A stretch of 38,079 nt of DNA, from assembly GCA_903895595.1 (NCBI GenBank), contig CAITUP010000084.1, positions 1 through 38,079 of the forward strand, read 5' to 3'. A model generated the notes under the pieces. That model worked only from the letters and a program-made list of their open reading frames with translations, had not been told where the DNA came from and did no database searches. Source of the stretch: an uncultured Acetobacteraceae bacterium (GTDB taxonomy: Bacteria; Pseudomonadota; Alphaproteobacteria; Acetobacterales; Acetobacteraceae). Shown here piece by piece: positions 8,186 through 16,081 of this stretch; the stretch's first letter is position 1; each line of letters opens with the position of its first letter. The position numbers and the translations under genes are program-made.

Positions 8186-8950
8186 TCACCCCACCAGCAC
8201 CCACCCCCGAGGCAGCGGCGCCAAATGCCGCTCCTTATCCCCGGCCCAGAGTACCGTTCCGTCCTCCAGCGCCCCCCAAGCCGCCCCGACCCCCAGCACC
8301 CGCAACCCATCCGGCGCCACGGCCTGGTAGCCCGTATGGTAATGCCCATGGATCACCAACCGAACGCCCATGGAACGAGCCAATTCGTCCAGAGCGGGGT
8401 TACCGGCGGGGTAGCTGCCAGGAGCTTCATGCGTGACCAGAATATCCGCCCGCTGCGCGGCCAACTGGTGAAAATCCTCCGGCCAGATCGCCATCGTGCT
8501 CAACGAATGCGTCAATGCCGCGATATGTTCTGGGCGCCAGCCCTGCCCGAGCGCGGCGACGTCGGCGGGTAGTTCGGAACGTGCATGCAGGCGAGGGGCG
8601 GCAGGCGGTTCCCAGACCCGGGGCCGGAACGTGCCGCCGAGCCCGGCGACGCGCACACCCTCGATTTCGGTAACGCGCCCGTGCAGTGCACCGGGTGCCG
8701 TTCGGGGATTGCGCGATGGATCGGTCAAGCACGTCCACATGTCGGGACCGCCGTCGTTGTCGTGATTGCCGAAAATCCAGTGCACCGCGATGCCGCGATC
8801 CAGCAGCGGCGCGGCCAGCACGTCCAGCGGCCGGTCGCACTGCACGTCGCCCAGGATCACGGCGGCGGCCGGCAGGCGGTCCAGCGCCGCGAGGCCGCGT
8901 TCCACCATGTTCCACTGCTGGTGGATGTCGCCGATAAACACGATCGTCAT
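8186..8950 (-). CDS. Calcineurin-like metallophosphoesterase
   Basis: 254 residues. The five-block metallophosphoesterase signature is visible: GDIH (D8, H10), GDVQCD (D35), GNHDND (N62-H63-D64), VTHEAPGSY and the C-terminal GHYHTG. These residues bind two metal ions and the phosphoester. The substrate (phosphoprotein, nucleotide or diadenosine compound) is not evident. The start lies 6 nt after the emrB stop on the same strand, so it is probably the last gene of the marR-emrA-emrB transcript, an unusual partner for a drug pump. Confidence 0.85.
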   Translation of the reverse strand: MTIVFIGDIHQQWNMVERGLAALDRLPAAAVILGDVQCDRPLDVLAAPLLDRGIAVHWIFGNHDNDGGPDMWTCLTDPSRNPRTAPGALHGRVTEIEGVRVAGLGGTFRPRVWEPPAAPRLHARSELPADVAALGQGWRPEHIAALTHSLSTMAIWPEDFHQLAAQRADILVTHEAPGSYPAGNPALDELARSMGVRLVIHGHYHTGYQAVAPDGLRVLGVGAAWGALEDGTVLWAGDKERHLAPLPRGWVLVG

Positions 8951-8956
8951 GCGGCT

Positions 8957-10507
8957 CTAATCCATCGCCGCATGCGCCTCGCCCGGCGCCGGTTTCGCCA
9001 CCGCCGTGCGCGGGCGCCGCATGAAAAACAGCAACAACAACGCCGGAATGGTCGTGAAAATCATCATTTTGTAGTCGTCGGCGAAGGCCGTGATCTGCGC
9101 CTGTCGATTGATCACCATATCCAACAATGCCGCCCCATGATGCGTCGCCGGGTTCCACGCATGCTCCGCCGCACCGCCATTCTGCAGCGCACGATTGAAC
9201 GGAGTCACCGAGGCGCCGATTTCCGCATGCAGCGCCTGGGTATTATGCGCCAGCATGAACGACGTCACGGAGACCCCGATCGCCGCACCGATGTTGCGGG
9301 ACAGGCTGAACAACGATGCCCCATCGGTGCGGTACTGCGCGGGCAGCGTCGCGAAGGCGATCACCTGCAACGGAATGAACAAAAACCCGAGGCCGGCGCC
9401 CTGCACGATAATGGTCCCGACAATGCGGCTTTGCGCGACATCGGGAGTCCAGCTCGTCATTTCCCAGATCGAGCCGATCAGCAGCGTGATGCCGAACCCC
9501 ATCAGCTTTCTGGGATCGACTGCGCCGGCCAGCCGTCCGCCGATCATCATGGCGCACATCGTGCCCATACCGCGCGGCGCCATGATCAGGCCCGCCGTCT
9601 CCACCGGGTAGTTCGCGAGGTTTTGCAGCCATGGCGCCATGAGCGACGAACTGGAAACCAGCACCGTACCGGCCGCGAACATCATCATCAGCCCGCTCGC
9701 GAAATTGCCGTTCCGAAAAATCGCCGGCGGAATGAAGGGCTTTTCTCCGGTCAGCATATGGACGATGAAAAGATAGACGCCCAGGCCGCCGAGCACTCCT
9801 TCTATGATGATTTCGCGGGAGGAGAACCAGTCCTGGTCCTGGCCGCGGTCCAGCATCATTTGCAGCGCGCCGATGCCCAGCGACAGCACGCCGAAGCCGA
9901 TCCAGTCGAACTTCATGTTGAAGTTGGGATGGGAGCGCGGCATGAAAAGAATCAGCCCCAGCGTCGCCATGATGCCGAACGGGATGTTGATGTAAAAAAC
10001 GAAGCGCCAGTTGTACATCTCGGTCAAATAGCCGCCGAGGGTGGGGCCGAGGATGGGGCCGATCATCACGCCCATACCCCAGATCGCCATCGCCTGACCG
10101 CGCTTTTCCATGGGATAGATATCCATCATGGTCGATTGCGACAGCGGCACCAACGCGGCGCCGAACATGCCCTGCACGATGCGGAAAATCACCACCTGCG
10201 AGAGCGACTGCGCCGCGCCGCACAGGACCGAGGCGCCGGTGAAACCGATCAGGCAGGTGATATACAAATACTTGCGACCGAAACGCGCCGCGAGCCATCC
10301 GACCGGCGCCGTCATGATCGCGGCGGCGGTGATGTAGGACGTCAAAACCCAGGTGATTTCATCGTAACTCGCCGACAAGCTGCCCTGCATATAGGGCAAC
10401 GCCACGTTGGCGATCGTCTGATCCAAAGCCTGCATCAATGTCGCGCACACCGTGCACAACGTGATCAGCATGCGATGCGGAACCTGATCGGCGGGAGGGA
10501 CGGCCAC
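8957..10507 (-). CDS. emrB: DHA2-family multidrug efflux MFS transporter, EmrB-like
   Basis: 516 residues, the size of 14-helix DHA2 drug:proton antiporters of the inner membrane. The N-terminal helix carries the family hallmark LDQTIANVALPYMQGSL with the conserved Asp. WVLTSYITAAAIMTAPVGWLAARFGRKY is the motif A region, and GPILGPTLGGYLTEMYNWRF is motif C, characteristic of exporters. The frame opens with GTG at 10507 with only a weak ribosome site; an in-frame ATG 12 codons later (MLITLCTV) is an alternative. It is preceded by the membrane-fusion protein gene (9-nt gap). With a TolC-type outer-membrane channel, not present here, it would form a tripartite pump. Confidence 0.9.
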   Translation of the reverse strand: MAVPPADQVPHRMLITLCTVCATLMQALDQTIANVALPYMQGSLSASYDEITWVLTSYITAAAIMTAPVGWLAARFGRKYLYITCLIGFTGASVLCGAAQSLSQVVIFRIVQGMFGAALVPLSQSTMMDIYPMEKRGQAMAIWGMGVMIGPILGPTLGGYLTEMYNWRFVFYINIPFGIMATLGLILFMPRSHPNFNMKFDWIGFGVLSLGIGALQMMLDRGQDQDWFSSREIIIEGVLGGLGVYLFIVHMLTGEKPFIPPAIFRNGNFASGLMMMFAAGTVLVSSSSLMAPWLQNLANYPVETAGLIMAPRGMGTMCAMMIGGRLAGAVDPRKLMGFGITLLIGSIWEMTSWTPDVAQSRIVGTIIVQGAGLGFLFIPLQVIAFATLPAQYRTDGASLFSLSRNIGAAIGVSVTSFMLAHNTQALHAEIGASVTPFNRALQNGGAAEHAWNPATHHGAALLDMVINRQAQITAFADDYKMMIFTTIPALLLLFFMRRPRTAVAKPAPGEAHAAMD

Positions 10508-10516
10508 GGATCGCGA

Positions 10517-11608
10517 TCAGAACAGATCGTGCCAGGAGCGACGGTGCCCGGTATCGATCTCCACCTCCACGCTCATGCCTGCCCGCAGTTCCGGATCGCC
10601 GTCCTTGCGCTCGATGGAGATGCGCACGGGAATACGCTGCACCACTTTCACCCAGTTGCCGGAGGTATTCTGTGCCGGCAGGATCGAGAATTCCGATCCG
10701 CTGTTCGGCGCGATGCTTTCCACCGCCGCTTTCCAGGAACGGCCGGGATAGGTGTCGACCGTCAGATGCACGGGATTGCCGAGCTTGACGTGCGTCAGTT
10801 CGGTTTCTTTCGGATTGGCCTCGATCCAGATGCGGTCGGTGGATACCAGACCGAACGCCGCCGTCGCCGCCGCGAGATACATGCCGGGCTGCACGGTTTC
10901 CACCTGCGTCACGACACCGCCGAACGGGGCGTGAATGATCGTATGGTCCAGCTGCCGCTGCGCTTCGTCCAGCCGCGCCTGCGCTTGCAGATAATCCGAC
11001 ATGGTGCGGACATCGACCTCCGGGTCGCCGCCGAGGCGGGCGAGTTGCACGGCGGCGGCGGTCTTCAGGGCGTTGACCGATTGCTGATTGGCCGCCAGTT
11101 GAAACCGCGCATTGTCGTATTCCGACCGCGTGACGCCACCGCTTTTCACCAAGGCGGCGAAGCGGTCGAAATTCGCCTGATCGGATTCGACTTGCGCCTG
11201 CTTCACTTCGACATCGCGCAACATGCGCTTGTATTCGAGCTTCATCGCGTTCAGGCCCGAAATCGTCCCCCCGACATTCGCCTTCGCCGCGGCGACCGCG
11301 ATTTCGAACGGGCGCGGGTCGAGGCGGAGCAAAATGTCGCCCTGGGCGACGCGCTGGCCTTCCTTGACCGGGACTTGCTGGACGATGCCGGAGACATCGG
11401 TCGCGATGACCTCCTTGGCCGCGCGCACATAGGCGTCATCGATGGACACGTACCGCCCACCGGTCAGCCAGTAGTAGCTGGCCCCGACGATCACGACCAA
11501 AATGCCGCCCAGCATCAAAACGGGGCGCAGCGCTCGGCGGCCGATGCGGCGGCGCACGACGGCTTCGTTGACGCGCGGGGCGGTGTCGGCGGTGGTGGAT
11601 TGCGACAT
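10517..11608 (-). CDS. emrA: HlyD/EmrA-type membrane fusion protein
   Basis: 363 residues. A short cytoplasmic N-terminus is followed by one membrane helix (PVLMLGGILVVIVGASYYWL, about residues 28-48), then GGRYVSIDDAYVRA, the classic EmrA/HlyD entry to the periplasmic domain. Next come a biotinyl-lipoyl-like half (VPVKEGQRVAQGDILLRLDPRPFE), a long alpha-hairpin and a beta-barrel (IIHAPFGGVVTQVETVQPGMYL). The open frame extends about 210 codons upstream through marR; that part is spurious. The chosen ATG overlaps the marR stop by one base (TGATG), which gives translational coupling. It links the EmrB pump to an outer-membrane channel. Confidence 0.9.
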   Translation of the reverse strand: MSQSTTADTAPRVNEAVVRRRIGRRALRPVLMLGGILVVIVGASYYWLTGGRYVSIDDAYVRAAKEVIATDVSGIVQQVPVKEGQRVAQGDILLRLDPRPFEIAVAAAKANVGGTISGLNAMKLEYKRMLRDVEVKQAQVESDQANFDRFAALVKSGGVTRSEYDNARFQLAANQQSVNALKTAAAVQLARLGGDPEVDVRTMSDYLQAQARLDEAQRQLDHTIIHAPFGGVVTQVETVQPGMYLAAATAAFGLVSTDRIWIEANPKETELTHVKLGNPVHLTVDTYPGRSWKAAVESIAPNSGSEFSILPAQNTSGNWVKVVQRIPVRISIERKDGDPELRAGMSVEVEIDTGHRRSWHDLF

Positions 11609-12084
11609 CAAACGGCCTCCCGCGGTTCGAGATCGAGCGGACGCCGATTGGGATGGGCGTCGTGGGTGAGGGTGGCTTTCATGTGCAGCAGGGCCTCGGT
11701 CATGGTGTCCAAAGTTTGTTGGTCGATGCCGGCGGTGACCAGATGGGTAATGTCGGCGCGGTGGATGTTGATTTCGCGGAGTACCGGGTGTGCCGGCGGC
11801 AGCAGATGCAGGCGCCAAATGCGGCGGTCGCGAGGATCGGGACGCCGTTCCACCATGGACCGAGCTTCCAGCCGGTCGATCAGGCGGGCGACGGTGATCG
11901 GCTCGACTTCCAGAATTTCCGACAGTTCCTTCTGGGTGATGCCGGGTTGCCGGTCCAACCAAATCAGAATGCCCCACTGCGCCCGCGTCATCCCATGCGC
12001 TCGGGCGCGCTTGTCGGCATCGATCCGGATCAGACGGGCGACGTCGTGCAGAAGGAACAGGAGGTCGCGGTGGAAGTCTTGCAA
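11608..12084 (-). CDS. MarR family transcriptional regulator (emr repressor)
   Basis: 158 residues with the winged-helix MarR plan: MTRAQWGILIWLDRQPGITQKELSEIL, then VEPITVARLIDRLEARSMVERRPDPRDRRIWRLHLL (recognition helix and wing, residues ~32-94). The only in-frame start near the 5' end is a TTG at 12084 with no clear Shine-Dalgarno sequence; an upstream in-frame TAA at about 12114 bars a longer protein. The first gene of a marR-emrA-emrB operon usually represses it and is released by small aromatic ligands. The candidate operator lies about 27 bp upstream. Confidence 0.86.
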   Translation of the reverse strand: MQDFHRDLLFLLHDVARLIRIDADKRARAHGMTRAQWGILIWLDRQPGITQKELSEILEVEPITVARLIDRLEARSMVERRPDPRDRRIWRLHLLPPAHPVLREINIHRADITHLVTAGIDQQTLDTMTEALLHMKATLTHDAHPNRRPLDLEPREAV

Positions 12085-12110
12085 GGGGAGTCCGATGTGG
12101 TGTGGGGCTG

Positions 12111-12130
12111 ATTATAAGCTGCGTTATGAT
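12111..12130. promoter_or_regulatory. Candidate MarR operator / promoter region of the emr operon
   Basis: An imperfect inverted repeat, ATTATAAG - 4 nt - GTTATGAT (6 of 8 positions symmetric), stands out as an A/T-rich island in G/C-rich sequence upstream of the marR start. Its size and symmetry suit a MarR dimer, and its TTATAAT-like content on the minus strand could include a -10 element. The rest of the 12085-12315 gap shows no gene; it must also hold the promoter of the rightward ATPase gene. Confidence 0.45.
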
Positions 12131-12315
12131 ATAGGCGCCAGAGGGGTGGTTATGCGTTGGGGGCGGGGCGGGGGTGCGAGGGTTTGGGGTGGCTTGCGCG
12201 GGGCGTCGGGTTCGTCGCATTCTGCCGACATGCGGTTCCAACGCCTCCTAGCCGGCCTTATGTGTCGCGCGGTTTTGCCAGCGCACGATCTCCTGCGCGC
12301 CACGCGGTTATTTCA

Positions 12316-13557
12316 ATGATCACGGCACTGTCGCTGCATCACTTCAAGAGCGTGGAGGATGTGGACGTATCCTTCGATCCGGTCACTGTCTTCGTTGGGA
12401 ATAACGGCAGCGGAAAGTCGAATATCGTTGATTCGCTGCGGTTTTTGAAAGACGCGGCGACACAGGGGTTGGACCGGGCGTTCACCGATCGACATGGGAT
12501 CGAGAGCGTTCGCCAGTGGTCGCCAACACGTCCCTACCGGATGCAGATCGAGATCTCACTTCGAAATGGAGAGTTTTGGGGAACGTACAGGCTGGCGATC
12601 GAAACGGTCAAGGGTGGCTATAAAGTTTCGAACGAGCATATCGAAATTCGGGAATTTGCGCGGGATTGGAAGGCTTCCCTAAACGATGGAAATCCTGCCA
12701 CCTTTCCTATTGCTCGCCGCCAGACCGTGAATCGCGATGGCGATGGCAAAATTTATGAGCGGACTTGGCAGGCGCCACGCCTCGGCGCGACACCATTCCT
12801 GCCTGATAGTCGATTCTTCGACGCACTTCCTCCGGTCGGAGAGGTCAATATTTTGTCGGTTCGAGCAGATGAGTTGGTCCTGACTCATCCATTTGCGTCC
12901 AGTCCACACGGGTTGTTCCGGAATTTATCGAACTTCCAGGCTTATTCGATATACCCCAATACATTGCGCCTGCCGCAAGAGCCATCCAATGAACGTTTTC
13001 TGCTTCAGGATGGTCGAAATCTCACATCGATTTTGAAAGCGATGCGCCGCACCACCCGTGGGGTAGAGGCCATCGACCAAATCACGACCGCATTGAAAGC
13101 GATTTTACCGTCGCTTGAGACGATTTCTATCCTTAGCGTCGGTGGTTATTTGGTGCCCCAGTTTCACATCAAGGAAGCGAGCGGGAAAACCCACAAATTC
13201 AATGTCGCGCAAATGTCCGATGGTACCTTGCGCGTTCTGGGTCTGCTGACCGCGCTTTATCAGCAGCCGAAGCCCGGCATTATCGTGCTGGAGGAGCCGG
13301 AACAAACCGTCAATCCAGCGATCATGGAGGTGTTGGCTGATTCCATTAAAGAGGTTAGCCAAACAAGCCAAGTTATCGTGACCACTCATAGTCCCCATCT
13401 GCTCGACCAATTCGATCCCAAGCAAATACGCGCCGTCGATATGGTCGACGGCCATACCCAGGTCTCTCCTGTCGGCCCCATGCAGATGGGTGTCGTTCAT
13501 GACCGATTGTTCTCACTCGGAGAATTGTTGGTTTCCGAGGGACTGCACGGTGGATGA
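12316..13557 (+). CDS. OLD-like/RecF-like ABC ATPase (AAA_21 type), candidate defence ATPase
   Basis: 413 residues from the ATG at 12316; the 53 codons of open frame before it look non-coding. ABC-ATPase motifs: Walker A GNNGSGKS (28-35) after ALSLHHFKSVEDVDV, which is typical of SMC/OLD/RecF-like proteins; signature SDGTLRVLGLL (from S301); Walker B GIIVLEEPEQ (321-330); switch His in TTHSPH (H358). The Walker B region is followed by TVNPAI, where relatives often have a His. No TOPRIM domain is fused; a TOPRIM-like protein is encoded by the next gene, overlapping by 8 nt. The gene is visibly more A/T-rich than its neighbours, suggesting transfer. Known relatives act with nuclease-like partners in phage defence (OLD/Gabija, PARIS, Septu); a role here is inference. 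Confidence 0.82.
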   Translation: MITALSLHHFKSVEDVDVSFDPVTVFVGNNGSGKSNIVDSLRFLKDAATQGLDRAFTDRHGIESVRQWSPTRPYRMQIEISLRNGEFWGTYRLAIETVKGGYKVSNEHIEIREFARDWKASLNDGNPATFPIARRQTVNRDGDGKIYERTWQAPRLGATPFLPDSRFFDALPPVGEVNILSVRADELVLTHPFASSPHGLFRNLSNFQAYSIYPNTLRLPQEPSNERFLLQDGRNLTSILKAMRRTTRGVEAIDQITTALKAILPSLETISILSVGGYLVPQFHIKEASGKTHKFNVAQMSDGTLRVLGLLTALYQQPKPGIIVLEEPEQTVNPAIMEVLADSIKEVSQTSQVIVTTHSPHLLDQFDPKQIRAVDMVDGHTQVSPVGPMQMGVVHDRLFSLGELLVSEGLHGG

Positions 13558-14182
13558 TACCTGCCGGCACCCGATACTGATCGTGGAGGGAAAGGGGGAT
13601 GAGGCTGCGATCCCCCTGCTGATCCGTAAGATCCTCTACGAACACCAAATCTTCCACGTCCAAACCGCACCGCGGCCCAAAACCAACGTGGAAATCGGGA
13701 AACTCCGTCAACCCGGTCAACTGGAACGTTACATCGATTTCTGCAATCGCGACTCCGGCGACAGTATCGTTCTGGCCATCGATAGCGACGATTATTGCCC
13801 GGTCGAGATTGGACACGAATTTGCGGCGAGGATAAGAAACACGGGTCTTCGGAAGCCGGTCTCCATTTGCCTATTTAATCGAGAGTATGAATCGATCTTC
13901 CTACCCTCCATCGCCCGGATCGCCGGCACGTACCCGGACTTCAAATGGAGCAACATGATGCTGACACAGCAGCCGGAGACGATCCGGGACGTGAAAGGCG
14001 CGATTTCCAAGATGATGTCGGCTGATCGAGCTTACAAACCGACTCGCGATCAGGCACGGTTTACCGATGCCATCGACCTTGATCTTACCCGCGCCGCCTC
14101 CCGCTCGTTCCGGCATTTCGAAAAATCGCTGTTATGGCTCGTCGAACAGCGCCCGCTCTCAGGCGCCGTTCATCCCTCCTGA
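13550..14182 (+). CDS. TOPRIM-like DUF4276-type protein, partner of the upstream ATPase
   Basis: 210 residues from a GTG at 13550 that overlaps the ATPase stop (GTGGATGA). Features suggest a TOPRIM-like fold: PILIVEGKGDEAAIPLL near residues 8-24 with the motif-1 Glu, IVLAIDSDDY with the Asp-x-Asp pair around residue 72, and NREYESIFLPSIA, similar to the acidic E..E motif of DUF4276 proteins. I assign DUF4276-type from these features with moderate confidence. TOPRIM domains in OLD-family proteins bind metal and cut nucleic acid. The coupling and shared A/T-rich composition indicate a two-gene module. It ends 43 bp before the SMP-30 gene. Confidence 0.7.
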   Translation: MDDTCRHPILIVEGKGDEAAIPLLIRKILYEHQIFHVQTAPRPKTNVEIGKLRQPGQLERYIDFCNRDSGDSIVLAIDSDDYCPVEIGHEFAARIRNTGLRKPVSICLFNREYESIFLPSIARIAGTYPDFKWSNMMLTQQPETIRDVKGAISKMMSADRAYKPTRDQARFTDAIDLDLTRAASRSFRHFEKSLLWLVEQRPLSGAVHPS

Positions 14183-14225
14183 TCTCATCTTGCCTCGCGG
14201 CCAACCCGGCGGCACTCTCCCGGCC

Positions 14226-15116
14226 ATGTGGTTTCCTCCTCCCCAAGAGATCGTGGCGCGCGTGGCGACAACCGTGCCGGATCGTTTTCGCCGCCCTCCC
14301 GAACGTTCGGAATGGGCCGATGCCAACAGGGCCGGTGCGCCCGTGGATTGTTTCCTGGAAGGCCCGTGCTTCGATGCCGAGGGTCGGCTGCTGGTCGTCG
14401 ACATCCCCTACGGCCGCATCTTCCGCATCGACGGCGACAGCTGGGAGCTGATTACCGAGTATCCCGGCTGGCCGAACGGCCTGAAAGTCCAGCCGGACGG
14501 CATTCTCATAGCTGCCGACTACCGGCACGGACTGGTGCGCATCGACCCGGACACGGGCGCGACGGCAGCGGTTATTCAGACCGTCATGAGCGAAGGGTTC
14601 AAAGGCCTGAACGACCTGACGTTGCATCGCGACGAGTCGATCCTGTTCACCGACCAGGGACAAACCGGGCTACAGGATCCCTCCGGCCGGGTTTACCGGC
14701 TGCATAAGGACGGGCGGCTGGACCGCCTGATTTCCACGGGGCCGAGCCCGAACGGGTTGGTGCTGAATACCGCGCAGACGCATCTTTATGTGGCGATGAC
14801 GCGGTCCTGCGAGGTCTGGCGGTTCGCGCTGCGCGACGACGCCATCGTCGGCAAGGCGCAGTGTTTTGCCCGCGTGCCGCCCGGTTTGGTCGGGCCGGAC
14901 GGGCTGGCGATGGACGCGTGGGACCGGCTGTATATCTCCAACCCCGGCCATGGCTGCATCTGGATCGTCGGGCCGACCGGCATCCCGCTGTATCGCGTGC
15001 AGTCGCCGACGGGGCACATGACCACCAACTGCGCGCTGGCACCGGACGGGCGCACGTTGTTCATCACCGAATCCGAAACCGGCGACATCCTGACCGCGGA
15101 GATTCCCCAGCCATGA
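14226..15116 (+). CDS. SMP-30/gluconolactonase/LRE family protein
   Basis: 296 residues from the ATG at 14226 (the longer frame overlaps the end of the DUF4276-type gene). It has the six-bladed propeller features of Ca-dependent lactonases: LEGPCFDAEGRLLVVDIPYGRIFRI with the metal-ligand Glu, GWPNGLKVQPDGILIAADY, GLNDLTLHRDESILFTDQ with the ligand Asn-Asp, and PDGLAMDAWDRLYISNPGHG with the late Asp. The usual reaction is hydrolysis of sugar- or aldonolactones. No signal peptide was seen. The stop overlaps the next start as ATGA, so it is translationally coupled to the HMG-CoA-lyase-like gene. Confidence 0.85.
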   Translation: MWFPPPQEIVARVATTVPDRFRRPPERSEWADANRAGAPVDCFLEGPCFDAEGRLLVVDIPYGRIFRIDGDSWELITEYPGWPNGLKVQPDGILIAADYRHGLVRIDPDTGATAAVIQTVMSEGFKGLNDLTLHRDESILFTDQGQTGLQDPSGRVYRLHKDGRLDRLISTGPSPNGLVLNTAQTHLYVAMTRSCEVWRFALRDDAIVGKAQCFARVPPGLVGPDGLAMDAWDRLYISNPGHGCIWIVGPTGIPLYRVQSPTGHMTTNCALAPDGRTLFITESETGDILTAEIPQP

Positions 15117-16036
15117 GCGAACACGTCACCATCTGCGAAGTCGGCCCGCGCGACGGGCTGCAAATCGCAAAGACCCGCATGACGACCGAGGACAAGGTCG
15201 CCTGGATTTATTCCCTCGCTGCCGCCGGCATCCCCGAGATCGAGGTCGGCAGCTTTGTGCCCCCGCGCGTCATTCCGCAGCTGGCTGACACGCCCGACAT
15301 CGTGGCCCAGCTCATGGGCAAGCCGCCGAAATGGACGGTTCAGGTGCTGGCGCCGAACCTGCGCGGCGTGCAGAACGCCTACAACGCGGGCGTGGACAAG
15401 ATCGCCATTCCGGTCTCGGTCAGCGAGGGCCACTCGATGGCCAACCTCAACCGCACCCCGGCGCAGTCCATTGTTATGATGCGCGAGATCATGGACTGGC
15501 TGAAAGCGCAGCCGAGGAAGGTGCCGCTGATCGCCGGGGCCTCCACCGCGTTCGGCTGCTCGATCGATGGCGTGGTGACGACGAAGCAGGCGGTGGCGCT
15601 GTGCAAGGGGCTGGCGGATGCCGGCGTGGACGAGATCATGCTGGCGGACACTGTCGGCTACGCGCATCCGGCGCAGATCAAGGAAGTCGTGAAGGCCACC
15701 CGTGACGAGATCGGGCCGGTGCTGCACGGGCTGCATCTGCACGACACCTGCGGCCTGGGGATCGCCAACGCGCTGGCCGGGCTGGAAGTCGGCATTCGTG
15801 CCTTCGATTCCTGCTTGGCGGGCCTCGGCGGCTGCCCCTACGCGCCCGGCGCTTCCGGCAATGTCGTGACCGAGGATTTGGTGTTCATGCTGGAAAGCAT
15901 GGGCTTCTCCACCGGCATCGACATCGAGAAACTCTTCGCCGCTCGGGCCATGCTGCACGCCGGCCTGCCGGCGGAGCCGCTGAGCGGGCAGTTGCCGAAG
16001 GCGGGGATTCCGCCGACGTTTCGCAAGGCGGCGTAA
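15113..16036 (+). CDS. Hydroxymethylglutaryl-CoA lyase-like protein (DRE-TIM aldolase)
   Basis: 307 residues, standard length for HMG-CoA lyase. EVGPRDGLQ at the N-terminus carries the metal/substrate Arg-Asp pair of DRE-TIM enzymes. HGLHLHDTCGLGIAN has the His-x-His metal ligands, and GLGGCPYAPGASGNVVTEDLVFML is the lyase signature with the active-site Cys loop. Such enzymes cleave 3-hydroxy-3-methylglutaryl-CoA to acetyl-CoA and acetoacetate (leucine breakdown) or related acyl-CoAs. The start overlaps the SMP-30 stop. No other leucine-catabolism gene is adjacent, so the substrate may differ. Confidence 0.87.
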   Translation: MSEHVTICEVGPRDGLQIAKTRMTTEDKVAWIYSLAAAGIPEIEVGSFVPPRVIPQLADTPDIVAQLMGKPPKWTVQVLAPNLRGVQNAYNAGVDKIAIPVSVSEGHSMANLNRTPAQSIVMMREIMDWLKAQPRKVPLIAGASTAFGCSIDGVVTTKQAVALCKGLADAGVDEIMLADTVGYAHPAQIKEVVKATRDEIGPVLHGLHLHDTCGLGIANALAGLEVGIRAFDSCLAGLGGCPYAPGASGNVVTEDLVFMLESMGFSTGIDIEKLFAARAMLHAGLPAEPLSGQLPKAGIPPTFRKAA

Positions 16037-16045
16037 CAAGCCACT

Positions 16046-16073
16046 CTCTCCCACCGGCGTGACGGGGGGAGAG
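16046..16073. terminator. Weak hairpin between convergent lyase and monooxygenase genes
   Basis: CTCTCCC (16046-16052) can pair with GGGAGAG (16067-16073) across a 14-nt loop, within the 45-bp gap between convergent stops. There is no U-tract, so a terminator role is only suggested. Confidence 0.3.
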
Positions 16074-16081
16074 GAGTCCGG

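Noticed and set aside
10517-12241. A 574-codon version of EmrA
   Set aside because: The first ~210 codons run through marR in another frame and are Pro/Arg-rich; the ATG overlapping the marR stop gives a normal EmrA.
8585-12319. A 1244-codon open frame on the plus strand opposite the emr operon
   Set aside because: It is the high-GC antisense shadow of four well-supported minus-strand genes; its translation is His/Arg/Gln-rich with no domain.
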